The notes under the pieces were generated by a model, which saw nothing but the letters and a program-made list of their open reading frames with translations, did not search any database and was not told the DNA's origin. A program made the translations under genes and the position numbers. A stretch of 64,000 nt of DNA, from positions 1 to 64,000 of the forward strand of contig DASUTB010000119.1 of NCBI GenBank assembly GCA_036374835.1, read 5' to 3'. The stretch is from DASUTB01 sp036374835. GTDB taxonomy: Bacteria > Actinomycetota > Actinomycetes > Jiangellales > Jiangellaceae. Positions 6,616 to 15,912 of this stretch are shown here, piece after piece; the stretch's first letter is position 1, and the number at the start of each line of letters is the position of its first letter.

Positions 6616-9600
6616 GCTGTAGGAGCCGAAGTCGTAGTCCTCCAGCCGAACTGCTTCGCCGGACCCGGCGCCGAATTCGTAGTCACCGTAGTCGGCGCCG
6701 TAGTCGACCATGGAGTACATGGCGGCCTTGGCCTCCTCGGTCGGCTCGACCCGCAGGTTGCGGTACATCGACAGGCCGGTACCGGCCGGGATCAGCTTAC
6801 CGAGGATGACGTTCTCCTTCAGACCGATCAGCGGGTCGGACTTGGCGTTGATCGCAGCCTCGGTCAGCACCCGGGTCGTCTCCTGGAAGGACGCGGCGGA
6901 CAGCCACGAATCCGTCGCCAGCGACGCCTTGGTGATGCCCATCAGCTGCGGCCGGCCGGACGCGGGGATACCGCCCTCGGCCACCACGCGACGATTCTCG
7001 GACTCGAAACGGGACCGCTCGACGAGCTCACCGGGCAGCAGTTCGGTGTCGCCGCTCTCCAGCACGGTGATCCGCCGCAGCATCTGCCGAACGATGATCT
7101 CCACGTGCTTGTCGTGGATGCCGACGCCCTGGGACCGGTAGACCTCCTGCACCTGCTCGGTGAGGAAGACCTGAACGGCGCGCTGGCCGAGCACGCGTAG
7201 CACGTCGTGCGGGTCCTCGGTACCGGCGTGCAGCAGCTCGCCGACCTCGACCCGGTCGCCGTCCTGGACCCGCCACTGGGCGATGCCGGGGCTGCGCCGG
7301 GCCGTCCACTCGAAGACACGGCGCGAGATCGGGAACGTCTGCTCGTCCGAGCCGTCGTCCGGCACGACGACCAGCCGCGGACCGCGGCCCTCCTCGTCCA
7401 CCCGGACCCGGCCGGCCGCCTCCGAGATCGGCGCCTTGCCCTTTGGCGCGCGCGCTTCGAACAGCTCGACGACACGCGGCAAGCCGTGCGTGATGTCCTC
7501 ACCGGCAACGCCGCCGGTGTGGAACGTCCGCATGGTCAGCTGAGTGCCCGGCTCACCGATCGACTGGGCGGCGATGATGCCCACGGCCTCACCGACGTCC
7601 ACCAGCTTGCCGGTGGCCAGCGACCGTCCATAGCACATCGCGCAGACGCCGCTGGCGCCCTCACACGTCAGCACGCTGCGCACCCGCACCTTCTCGACGC
7701 CGGCGGCGACCAGCGCACGGATCTCCGCGTCGCCGAGGTCGGAGCCGGCGGTGGCCACGACCTTGCCGTCGGCGTCCTCGACGTCCTCGGCCAGCGTCCG
7801 CGCGTAGACGGTCGACTCCGCGTTCTCGTGCACCACGAGATTGCCCTCGGGGTCCTTGGTGGCGATGTCGAGAACCAGACCGCGTTCGGTGCCGCAGTCG
7901 ACCTCGCGGATGATGACGTCCTGCGAGACGTCGACCAGCCGCCGGGTCAGGTAACCGGAGTCGGCCGTCCGCAGCGCGGTATCGGCCAGACCCTTGCGGG
8001 CACCGTGCGTGGAGATGAAGAACTCCAGCACCGACAGACCCTCACGGAAGCTCTTCTTGATCGGACGCGGGATGGTCTCACCCTTCGGGTTGGCCACCAG
8101 GCCACGCATACCGGAAAGCTGCCGGATCTGCATCCAGTTACCCCGTGCGCCGGAGTTGACCATGATGTCGATCGAGTTCTGCGAGTCGAACGCATCCTTG
8201 ATCGCGTCATCGACCTTGGTTGTGGCGTCGGTCCAGATGTCGATCAGCTCTTCGCGACGCTCGCCGCTGGAGATGACGCCACGCTCGAAGTTCTTCTCGA
8301 CCTTCTGCGCCTTCTTCTCGTACTCGTCGAGAATGCGCTGCTTCTCCTCGGGCGCGCTCACGTCGTTCACCGCGATCGTGACGCCGGAGCGCGTCGCCCA
8401 GTGGAACCCGGCCTCCTTCAGCCCGTCCAGCGTGGCCGCGACCTCCACCTTCGGGTAGCGCTCGGCCAGCTCGTTGACGATCGTACCGAGCCGCTTGCGG
8501 TCAACGACCGCGTTGACGTACTCGAAGTCGTCTGGCAGCAGTTCATTGAACAGCGCCCTGCCCAGAGTTGTCGTCAGCGTCACCGGCGCGCCCGGCTCCC
8601 AGCCTTCCGGAGCCTCCCAAACCGCAGGCGGGACGATGTTCTTCAACCGAATCCGGATCGGCGTCTGCGTCGTGATCTGCCCCAGGTCGAACGCGTTGAT
8701 CGCCTCGGCGATGGACGAGAACGCGCGGTTCTCGCCCGGCTGGTCGGCCCGCTCGGAGGTCAGCACGTAGATGCCGAGCACCATGTCCTGGGTCGGCATG
8801 GTGACCGGACGTCCGTCGGCCGGCTTCAGGATGTTGTTCGACGACAGCATCAGGATCCGAGCCTCGGCCTGCGCCTCGGCCGACAACGGCAGGTGGACGG
8901 CCATCTGGTCGCCGTCGAAGTCCGCGTTGAACGCGGTGCAGACCAGCGGGTGAATCTGGATCGCCTTGCCCTCGATCAGCTGCGGCTCGAAGGCCTGGAT
9001 ACCGAGACGGTGCAGCGTCGGCGCCCGGTTGAGCAGCACCGGGTGCTCGGCGATGACCTCCTCGAGCACGTCCCACACGACCGGACGGGCCCGCTCGACC
9101 ATCCGCTTGGCGCTCTTGATGTTCTGCGCGTGGTTCAGGTCGACCAGGCGCTTCATCACGAACGGCTTGAACAGCTCGAGGGCCATCTGCTTCGGCAGAC
9201 CGCACTGGTGCAGCTTGAGCTGCGGCCCGACGACGATCACCGAACGACCGGAGTAGTCGACGCGCTTGCCGAGCAGATTCTGGCGGAACCGGCCCTGCTT
9301 GCCCTTGAGCATGTCGGAGATCGACTTGAGTGGACGATTGCCCGGTCCGGTGACCGGACGGCCGCGCCGCCCGTTGTCGAACAGCGCGTCGACCGACTCC
9401 TGCAGCATGCGCTTCTCGTTGTTGACGATGATCTCGGGCGCGCCGAGGTCGAGCAGCCGCTTGAGCCGGTTGTTCCGGTTGATCACCCTGCGATAGAGAT
9501 CGTTCAGGTCCGAGGTCGCGAAGCGGCCACCGTCCAGCTGCACCATGGGCCTCAGGTCCGGCGGAATGACCGGCACCGCGTCCAGCACCATGCCGCGCGG

Positions 9601-10524
9601 GTCGTTGCGCGTGGTCAGGAACGCCGACACGACCTTGAGCCGCTTGAGCGCACGGGTCTTCTTCTGACCCTTACCGGTCTGGATGACCTCCCGCAGCGCC
9701 TGTGCCTCTGCCTCGAGGTCGAAACTGTCCAGCCGGTCCTTGATCGCCTGCGCCCCCATGCCGCCGCGGAAGTACATCCCGAAGCGCATCTCCATGTCGC
9801 GGTAGAGCCGCTCGTCACCCTCGAGATCTTGGACCTTGAGGACGCGGAAGCGGTCCCACACCGCGTTGACGTGATCGAGATCGGCCTCGGCCCGCTTGCG
9901 CAGCTGCGACATCTCCCGCTCGGCGGACTCGCGGACCTTGCGGCGCGCGTCGCCCTTGGCACCCTCGGCCTCGAGTTCGGCGAGGTCCTCCTCGAGCTTC
10001 TTCGCCCGGGCCTCGATGTCGGCGTCGCGGCGCTGCTCGATCTGCTTGCGCTCGACGTCGATCTGCGCCTCGAGGGACGACATGTCGCGGTGCCGCGCGT
10101 CCTCGTCGACCCACGTAATCATGTAGGCGGCGAAGTAAATGACCTTCTCCAGGTCCTTCGGCGCCAGATCGAGCAGGTAGCCGAGGCGGGACGGCACGCC
10201 CTTGAAGTACCAGATGTGCGTCACCGGCGCGGCCAGCTCGATGTGGCCCATACGCTCGCGCCGCACCTTGGCACGAGTGACCTCGACGCCGCAGCGCTCG
10301 CAGATGATGCCCTTGAAGCGCACCCGCTTGTACTTGCCGCAGTAGCATTCCCAGTCGCGGGTCGGGCCGAAGATCTTCTCACAGAAGAGCCCGTCCTTCT
10401 CCGGCTTCAGGGTGCGGTAGTTGATGGTCTCCGGCTTCTTGACCTCACCGTGCGACCACCCCCGAATGACATCAGCGGTGGCGAGGCCAATGCGGAGCTC
10501 GTCGAAGAAATTGACGTCCAGCAA
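6613..10524 (-). CDS. rpoC: DNA-directed RNA polymerase subunit beta'
   Basis: The 1303-aa protein is the catalytic beta' subunit. The N-terminal zinc site has Cys60, Cys62, Cys75 and Cys78. The metal-binding catalytic loop NADFDGDQ lies mid-protein. A second Cys cluster follows in the C-terminal half (VDCGTERG...CEGASGVCAMC). It starts with TTG at 10524, with AGAAGG eight bases upstream; MLDVNFFDELRIGLATAD is the family N-terminus. It lies 88 bp after rpoB. Its stop codon is the first three bases of a family A repeat terminus. Confidence 0.98.
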   Translation of the reverse strand: MLDVNFFDELRIGLATADVIRGWSHGEVKKPETINYRTLKPEKDGLFCEKIFGPTRDWECYCGKYKRVRFKGIICERCGVEVTRAKVRRERMGHIELAAPVTHIWYFKGVPSRLGYLLDLAPKDLEKVIYFAAYMITWVDEDARHRDMSSLEAQIDVERKQIEQRRDADIEARAKKLEEDLAELEAEGAKGDARRKVRESAEREMSQLRKRAEADLDHVNAVWDRFRVLKVQDLEGDERLYRDMEMRFGMYFRGGMGAQAIKDRLDSFDLEAEAQALREVIQTGKGQKKTRALKRLKVVSAFLTTRNDPRGMVLDAVPVIPPDLRPMVQLDGGRFATSDLNDLYRRVINRNNRLKRLLDLGAPEIIVNNEKRMLQESVDALFDNGRRGRPVTGPGNRPLKSISDMLKGKQGRFRQNLLGKRVDYSGRSVIVVGPQLKLHQCGLPKQMALELFKPFVMKRLVDLNHAQNIKSAKRMVERARPVVWDVLEEVIAEHPVLLNRAPTLHRLGIQAFEPQLIEGKAIQIHPLVCTAFNADFDGDQMAVHLPLSAEAQAEARILMLSSNNILKPADGRPVTMPTQDMVLGIYVLTSERADQPGENRAFSSIAEAINAFDLGQITTQTPIRIRLKNIVPPAVWEAPEGWEPGAPVTLTTTLGRALFNELLPDDFEYVNAVVDRKRLGTIVNELAERYPKVEVAATLDGLKEAGFHWATRSGVTIAVNDVSAPEEKQRILDEYEKKAQKVEKNFERGVISSGERREELIDIWTDATTKVDDAIKDAFDSQNSIDIMVNSGARGNWMQIRQLSGMRGLVANPKGETIPRPIKKSFREGLSVLEFFISTHGARKGLADTALRTADSGYLTRRLVDVSQDVIIREVDCGTERGLVLDIATKDPEGNLVVHENAESTVYARTLAEDVEDADGKVVATAGSDLGDAEIRALVAAGVEKVRVRSVLTCEGASGVCAMCYGRSLATGKLVDVGEAVGIIAAQSIGEPGTQLTMRTFHTGGVAGEDITHGLPRVVELFEARAPKGKAPISEAAGRVRVDEEGRGPRLVVVPDDGSDEQTFPISRRVFEWTARRSPGIAQWRVQDGDRVEVGELLHAGTEDPHDVLRVLGQRAVQVFLTEQVQEVYRSQGVGIHDKHVEIIVRQMLRRITVLESGDTELLPGELVERSRFESENRRVVAEGGIPASGRPQLMGITKASLATDSWLSAASFQETTRVLTEAAINAKSDPLIGLKENVILGKLIPAGTGLSMYRNLRVEPTEEAKAAMYSMVDYGADYGDYEFGAGSGEAVRLEDYDFGSYS

Positions 10525-10612
10525 GACTATGTCCTTCTTCTCTGTTTCTAGGTAATGCCTGGTGGGGTCTGTGTCGAGTGAGGGGCGCAGGACGCCGTCC
10601 CACTACCTCTCA

Positions 10613-13600
10613 CTAGACCTCTTCGACGCTGCTCGGTTCCTGCCTGGACAGGTCGATACCAAGCTCCTCCGCGGCGCGGAAGACGTCCTCATCGGTCTCA
10701 CGCATCTCGATCTGCATGCCGTCGCTGGACAGCACCTCGACATTGAGACACAGCGACTGCATTTCCTTGATCAAGACCTTGAACGACTCCGGGATACCCG
10801 GTTCCGGCACGTTCTCGCCCTTGACGATCGCCTCGTAGACCTTGACCCGGCCGAGGATGTCGTCGGACTTGATCGTCAGCAGCTCCTGCAGCGCGTACGC
10901 CGCGCCGTAGGCCTGCAGCGCCCAGACCTCCATCTCACCGAACCGCTGGCCACCGAACTGGGCCTTACCGCCCAGCGGCTGCTGGGTAATCATCGAGTAC
11001 GGACCGGTCGACCGAGCGTGGATCTTGTCGTCCACCAGGTGGTTCAGCTTCAGCATGTACATGAAGCCCACGGCCACCGAGCCCGGGAACGGCTCGCCGG
11101 AGCGCCCGTCGTACAGCACTGCCTTGCCGTCGTGGCCGACCAGGTGGTCGCCATCGCGGTTCGGCAGCGTCGACGTGAGCAGTCCGGTGATCTCATCCTC
11201 GCGGGCACCGTCGAACACCGGCGTGGCGACGTTGGTACCGGGTTCGCCCTCGGCTGCTCCGATCTCGTTGAGCCGCTTCTTCCACTCGGCGTCGTCACCT
11301 TCGACCTTCCAGCCGGACTTCGCGATCCAGCCGAGGTGTGTCTCGAGCACCTGACCGAGGTTCATCCGGCTCGGCACACCGAGCGGATTCAGCACGATGT
11401 CGACCGGCGTGCCGTCCGGCAGGAACGGCATGTCCTCCACCGGCAGGATCTTCGAGATGACGCCCTTGTTGCCGTGCCGGCCGGCGAGCTTGTCGCCGTC
11501 GGTGATCTTGCGCATCTGCGCCACGTACACCCGGACCAGCTGGTTGACACCCGGCGGCAGCTCGTCACCCTCGTCGCGGTCGAACACCCGGACGCCGATG
11601 ACCTTGCCGGACTCGCCGTGCGGCACCTTCAGCGACGTGTCGCGGACCTCGCGCGCCTTCTCACCGAAGATCGCGCGCAGCAGCCGCTCCTCCGGGGTCA
11701 GCTCGGTCTCACCCTTCGGGGTGACCTTGCCGACGAGGATGTCGCCGTCGCGCACCTCGGCACCGATCCGGATGATGCCGCGCTCGTCCAGGTTGGCGAG
11801 CACGTCATCGGAGACGTTCGGGATGTCCCGCGTGATCTCCTCCGGACCCAGCTTGGTGTCGCGGGCGTCGACCTCGTGCTCGTCAATATGAATGGACGTC
11901 AGCACATCATCTTGTACCAGACGCTGCGAAAGGATGATCGCGTCCTCGTAGTTGTGACCCTCCCATGACATGAACGCCACGAGCAGGTTCTTACCCAGCG
12001 CCATCTCGCCGCTCTCAGTGGACGGGCCGTCGGCGATCACCTGGCCGGCCTCCACTCGCTGCCCGTCGTCCACCAGTGGCTTCTGGGTCATGCAGGTGCC
12101 GGCGTTGGAGCGCTCGTACTTGGCGAGCTGGTAGGTGCGGGACGTGCCGTCGTCCGCCTCGACGGTGATCGTGTCCGCGGACACCTCGGTGACTACACCC
12201 GCCTGCTCGGCGGTGGTGACGTCACCGGCATCGACGGCCGCGTTGTATTCCATGCCGGTTCCGACCAGCGGCGCCTCGGCCTGCAGCAGCGGCACGGCTT
12301 GGCGCTGCATGTTCGAACCCATCAGCGCACGGTTCGAGTCGTCGTGCTCGAGGAACGGGATCATCGACGTCGCGACCGACACCATCTGGCGCGGGGAGAC
12401 GTCCATGTAGTCGACCGTCTCGGCCGGCACGGACTCGAACTCACCGCCGCGCTTACGAGCGAGAACTCGCTCATCCGCGAACCGCCCGTCGTCACGGACG
12501 ACGGCGTTGGCCTGCGCGATGACGTAGTCGTCCTCCTCGTCGGCGGTCAGGTAGTCGACCTGGTCGGTGACCACGCCGCCGCGGACCTTGCGGTACGGCG
12601 TCTCGATGAAGCCGAAGGGGTTGATCCGGCCATACGTCGCCAGTGAGCCGATCAGACCGATGTTCGGGCCTTCCGGCGTCTCGATCGGGCACATCCGGCC
12701 GTAGTGCGACGGGTGGACGTCCCGGACCTCCATGCCGGCGCGTTCCCGCGACAGGCCACCCGGGCCGAGCGAGTTGAGTCGGCGCTTGTGCGTCAGCCCG
12801 GCGATCGGGTTCGTCTGGTCCATGAACTGCGACAGCTGCGACGTCCCGAAGAACTCCTTGATCGCAGCCACCACCGGGCGGATGTTGATCAGCGTCTGCG
12901 GCGTGATCGCCTCGACGTCCTGTGTCGTCATGCGCTCGCGCACGACCCGCTCCATCCGGGACAGGCCGGTGCGGACCTGGTTCTGGATCAGTTCGCCGAC
13001 CGTGCGGATCCGGCGGTTGCCGAAGTGGTCGATCTCATCGGTCTCCACCCGGAGCTCGCGCCCGTTGCGGGTGTACGACGCCTCACCGGCGTGCAACCGC
13101 ACCATGTAGTGCAGCGTCGCGACGATGTCGTCGACGGTCAGCGTGTTCTGCCCGAGCTCGAGGTCGAGACCGAGCTTCTTGTTCGCCTTGTACCGGCCGA
13201 CCTTGGCGAGGTCGTACCGCTTCGGGTTGAAGTAGGCGTTCTCGAGCAGTTGCTCGGCGGCCTCGCGCGTCGGCGGCTCGCCCGGACGCATCTTGCGGTA
13301 GATGTCGAGCAGCGCCTCGTCCTGGGTGGTGGTGTGGTCCTTCTCCAGGGTTGTGCGCATCGACTCGAAGTCGCCGAACTCGTCGAGGATCTGCTCGTTC
13401 GTCCAGCCCAGCGCCTTGAGCAGCACCGTGACGTGCTGCTTACGCTTGCGGTCGAGGCGGACACCGACGGTGTCGCGCTTGTCGATCTCGAACTCCAGCC
13501 AGGCACCCCGGGACGGGATGACCTTGGCGGTGTACACGTCCTTGTCGGACGTCTTGTCGAGCGTGCGCTCGAAGTACACCCCCGGGCTTCGCACGAGCTG

Positions 13601-14080
13601 CGACACGACGACGCGCTCGGTTCCGTTGATGATGAACGTGCCCTTGTCGGTCATGAGCGGGAAGTCGCCCATGAACACGGTCTGGGACTTGATCTCGCCG
13701 GTCTCGTTGTTGATGAACTCGGCGGTGACGAACAGCGGCGCGGAATACGTGAAGTCGCGCATCTTGCATTCGTCCATGCTGTTCTTCGGTTCGTCGAACC
13801 GTGGGTTCGAGAACGACAGCGACATGGTGCCCGCGAAGTCTTCGATCGGGCTGATCTCGTCGAGGATCTCCTGCAGTCCGCCGGCGGCGGGAAGATCGTC
13901 GCGACCCTCCGCCTCAGCAGCATCAAGCCGAGCCTGCCAGCGCTCGTTGCCGAGCAGCCAGTCGAAGCTATCCATCTGGAGCGCCAGAAGGTTTGGTACC
14001 TTGAGGGGCTCCTGGATCTTGGCGAAGGAGATTCGGCGCGAGCCGTTGGTGGTCTGGGAAGCGGTGCGCGTGACGGCCAA
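10613..14080 (-). CDS. rpoB: DNA-directed RNA polymerase subunit beta, with Asn at position 531 (E. coli numbering)
   Basis: Beta subunit of about 1155 aa. The frame stays open to a GTG at 14104, but the TTG at 14080 is preceded by GGAAGGA about 8 nt upstream and gives a family-like N-terminus, so 14080 is preferred. In the rifampicin pocket the sequence reads MDQTNPIAGLTHKRRLNSL. Asn replaces the Ser at E. coli 531 (codon AAC, plus-strand 12773-12775), and 518, 521 and 532 also differ (Thr, Ile, Ser). Asp516 and His526 are unchanged. It is transcribed with rpoC from the promoter at 14170-14199. Confidence 0.97.
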   Translation of the reverse strand: MAVTRTASQTTNGSRRISFAKIQEPLKVPNLLALQMDSFDWLLGNERWQARLDAAEAEGRDDLPAAGGLQEILDEISPIEDFAGTMSLSFSNPRFDEPKNSMDECKMRDFTYSAPLFVTAEFINNETGEIKSQTVFMGDFPLMTDKGTFIINGTERVVVSQLVRSPGVYFERTLDKTSDKDVYTAKVIPSRGAWLEFEIDKRDTVGVRLDRKRKQHVTVLLKALGWTNEQILDEFGDFESMRTTLEKDHTTTQDEALLDIYRKMRPGEPPTREAAEQLLENAYFNPKRYDLAKVGRYKANKKLGLDLELGQNTLTVDDIVATLHYMVRLHAGEASYTRNGRELRVETDEIDHFGNRRIRTVGELIQNQVRTGLSRMERVVRERMTTQDVEAITPQTLINIRPVVAAIKEFFGTSQLSQFMDQTNPIAGLTHKRRLNSLGPGGLSRERAGMEVRDVHPSHYGRMCPIETPEGPNIGLIGSLATYGRINPFGFIETPYRKVRGGVVTDQVDYLTADEEDDYVIAQANAVVRDDGRFADERVLARKRGGEFESVPAETVDYMDVSPRQMVSVATSMIPFLEHDDSNRALMGSNMQRQAVPLLQAEAPLVGTGMEYNAAVDAGDVTTAEQAGVVTEVSADTITVEADDGTSRTYQLAKYERSNAGTCMTQKPLVDDGQRVEAGQVIADGPSTESGEMALGKNLLVAFMSWEGHNYEDAIILSQRLVQDDVLTSIHIDEHEVDARDTKLGPEEITRDIPNVSDDVLANLDERGIIRIGAEVRDGDILVGKVTPKGETELTPEERLLRAIFGEKAREVRDTSLKVPHGESGKVIGVRVFDRDEGDELPPGVNQLVRVYVAQMRKITDGDKLAGRHGNKGVISKILPVEDMPFLPDGTPVDIVLNPLGVPSRMNLGQVLETHLGWIAKSGWKVEGDDAEWKKRLNEIGAAEGEPGTNVATPVFDGAREDEITGLLTSTLPNRDGDHLVGHDGKAVLYDGRSGEPFPGSVAVGFMYMLKLNHLVDDKIHARSTGPYSMITQQPLGGKAQFGGQRFGEMEVWALQAYGAAYALQELLTIKSDDILGRVKVYEAIVKGENVPEPGIPESFKVLIKEMQSLCLNVEVLSSDGMQIEMRETDEDVFRAAEELGIDLSRQEPSSVEEV

Positions 14081-14169
14081 GAGTGGGTCCTTCCGAGGGC
14101 TCACGGTCGGAATTCGTTGCGCAGCCGACCTATCCGCAGTGTGGAAGGATCAGGGCAGCGCAAAATGGC

Positions 14170-14199
14170 AGTCTAGCCTATGCGGCCCACTGCTGCCAA
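14170..14199 (-). promoter_or_regulatory. Probable rpoBC promoter
   Basis: On the minus strand TTGGCA (14194-14199), an 18-bp spacer and TAGACT (14170-14175) form a good promoter about 90 nt upstream of the TTG start of rpoB. It lies downstream of the rplL terminator, so rpoBC can be transcribed separately from rplJL. Confidence 0.6.
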
Positions 14200-14375
14200 G
14201 TGGCGGTTCCCCCAAAACCGTCACGTGTTCTCCATGCCCTCAGTCAGACCCTCCTTCTAGTGAAGGTCAATACATAGCAGCATGGCCGGATTGGAGTGTC
14301 GCGTCAAGCCTCTGCGGTGGAAAACATCCGAATTATCACCTTACGTCGCCGTCGCATCGCCTGATCGTCACCGAA

Positions 14376-14471
14376 ATTCGCTCACCTCAACGAGATTCGC
14401 TCACTTCGACAGTAGTATTTCGTCTTTAATGCCCTGTTTGCCGCATACGAATCTCGTCGAGGTGAGCGAAT
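14376..14471. repeat. Inverted repeat, family E, copy 1
   Basis: Arms 14376-14399 and 14448-14471 (24 nt each) match with one mismatch. The left arm contains ATTCGCTCACCTC, and the ATTCGCTCAC unit is repeated directly after the arm. A degenerate partial copy lies at 33891-33930. It sits between the rplL terminator and the rpoB promoter. Confidence 0.75.
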
Positions 14472-14517
14472 CCCGCCATCGTGGGCTCCACCCGGCCCGC
14501 TCCCGGCCGCCGGGAAA

Positions 14518-14548
14518 GGGAAAGAGCCCGGGAGCGGGTGCCCCGGGC
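14518..14548 (-). terminator. rplJL terminator
   Basis: GCCCGGG (14542-14548 read on the minus strand) pairs with CCCGGGC (14526-14532) around a 9-nt loop. It is followed on the exit side by TCTTTCCCTTT, a pyrimidine-rich tract. It lies about 40 bp after the rplL stop. Confidence 0.7.
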
Positions 14549-14585
14549 CCTGCGCGAGCCGGCGTAGTGCCGACACCTTGGAGCG

Positions 14586-14978
14586 CTACTTGACCGTGAC
14601 GGTGGCGCCGGCTCCCTCGAGCTGCTCCTTGGCCTTGTCGGCGGCCTCCTTGTCGACCTTCTCCAGAACGGGCTTCGGAGTGCCGTCGACCAGGTCCTTG
14701 GCCTCCTTGAGGCCGAGCGAGGTCAGCGCACGGACCTCCTTGATGACCTGGATCTTCTTCTCACCCGCAGACTCGAGGACGACGTCGAACTCGGCCTGCT
14801 CCTCAGCAGCGCCGGCGGCGCCACCTTCGCCCGCGGCCGGGGCGGCGGCAACCGCTGCGACCGGCGCGGCCGCGGTGACGTCGAACGTCTCCTCGAACTT
14901 CTTGACGAACTCGGAGAGCTCGATCAGGGACATCTCCTTGAATGCGTCAAGGAGCTCGTCAGTGCTCAGCTTCGCCAT
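14586..14978 (-). CDS. rplL: 50S ribosomal protein L7/L12
   Basis: The 130-aa acidic stalk protein has an N-terminal dimerisation domain, an Ala/Gly-rich hinge (about residues 38-60) and a C-terminal factor-binding domain ending EQLEGAGATVTVK. It recruits EF-Tu, EF-G and IF2 to the ribosome. The ATG at 14978 is preceded by AAAGGA. It lies 66 bp after rplJ and is followed by a hairpin terminator. Confidence 0.97.
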   Translation of the reverse strand: MAKLSTDELLDAFKEMSLIELSEFVKKFEETFDVTAAAPVAAVAAAPAAGEGGAAGAAEEQAEFDVVLESAGEKKIQVIKEVRALTSLGLKEAKDLVDGTPKPVLEKVDKEAADKAKEQLEGAGATVTVK

Positions 14979-15044
14979 TGTGGCGGTCCTTTCGTGTTGT
15001 CGGCTGATGCCGGGTTATCGATGTGGGCTCCGGATGGCTCGGAA

Positions 15045-15572
15045 TCAGCCCTCGTCGCCGGACTCCTGCTTCTGGCGCAGCGCCTCGACCAAGCGGGCGG
15101 TCTGCGACAGCGGAGCGGAGAACAGCGCGGCCGCACCCGACATCGACGCCTTCATGGCACCGGCGAGCTTGGCCAGCAGAACCTCACGCGACTCGAGGTC
15201 GGCGAGCTTCTTGAACTCGTCAGCGGTGGCGAGCTCGCCCTCGAGCAAGCCGCCCTTGATGACGAGGACGGAATTATCCTTGGCGAAGTCACGAAGACCC
15301 TTGGCCGCCTCCACCGGGTCGCCCTTGACGAACGCGATGGCGGACGGCCCGACGAGGTGCTCGTCCAGCCCTTCGACCCCGGCCTCCTTGGCCGCGATCT
15401 TGGTCAGCGTGTTCTTCACCACGGCGTAGGACGCGTTCGCACCGAGCGACCGACGCAAGTCCGTCAGCTGCTTGACGGTGAGTCCGCGATAGTCGGTCAG
15501 CACGATGGCCGAGGACTCACGGAACGCGTTGGTGAGTTCGGCGACCGCGGCTGCCTTGTCAGGCCTCGCCAT
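15045..15572 (-). CDS. rplJ: 50S ribosomal protein L10
   Basis: The 175-aa L10 anchors the L7/L12 stalk to 23S rRNA. The N-terminus (MARPDKAAAVAEL) and the YRGLTVKQLTDLRRSL segment are typical. The ATG at 15572 follows AAGGAG. The usual upstream genes rplK and rplA, with secE and nusG, are absent; ccsB precedes it instead, so rplJL has been separated from the rest of its common cluster. The leader contains a terminator-like hairpin. Confidence 0.97.
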   Translation of the reverse strand: MARPDKAAAVAELTNAFRESSAIVLTDYRGLTVKQLTDLRRSLGANASYAVVKNTLTKIAAKEAGVEGLDEHLVGPSAIAFVKGDPVEAAKGLRDFAKDNSVLVIKGGLLEGELATADEFKKLADLESREVLLAKLAGAMKASMSGAAALFSAPLSQTARLVEALRQKQESGDEG

Positions 15573-15620
15573 GGGACTCCTTCGTGGTTCGGGCCACCGG
15601 TGCGGCGAAGGAGCACCAAC

Positions 15621-15649
15621 ACAAAACGCCCCGGCGCAGGCGCGGGGCG
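15621..15649 (-). promoter_or_regulatory. rplJ leader hairpin, possible attenuator
   Basis: Read on the minus strand, CGCCCC...GGGGCG (15627-15649) forms a GC-rich stem followed at once by TTTTGTG. That is the layout of an intrinsic terminator, about 50-75 nt before the rplJ start. In E. coli the L10 leader binds L10-L12 for autoregulation. Here an attenuator, or termination of upstream transcription, are both possible. Confidence 0.5.
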
Positions 15650-15807
15650 GACGGCTCGTTCAGGCATACTGGCGTACCGCTTAGCTCTTACCTGCGCAGG
15701 CCGTCGCATGTCGCGAACCTTCGCCCGGCCCATGGGGACCGATGACCGGCGGTCTTTGGCTCCCCCGAGGATACGGCGCTGTGCCGACCCGCACCAAATC
15801 GACGAGA

Positions 15808-15912
15808 AGGATGATCACGTAAAGCTGGCACTCCCCGGCCAAACCACGGCTGTAGAACGAGCAAAGTAGGAACAACCCGCGTAAAGACTCGCAAGCTTTA
15901 CGTGATCATTCT
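15808..15912. repeat. Inverted-repeat element, family A, copy 3
   Basis: About 105 bp with both family A ends: ATGATCACGTAAAGCT on the left and AGCTTTACGTGATCATTCT on the right, ending one base before the ccsB stop codon. Its inner sequence CCGGCCAAACCACGGCTG is shared with copy 5 and nearly with copy 4, so homology extends beyond the termini. Confidence 0.88.

Noticed and set aside
7207..10551. Very long plus-strand open frame opposite rpoC (and similar frames opposite rpoB and fusA)
   Set aside because: These are codon-position shadows typical of high-GC genes; the proteins have no recognisable domains and the minus-strand genes are certain.
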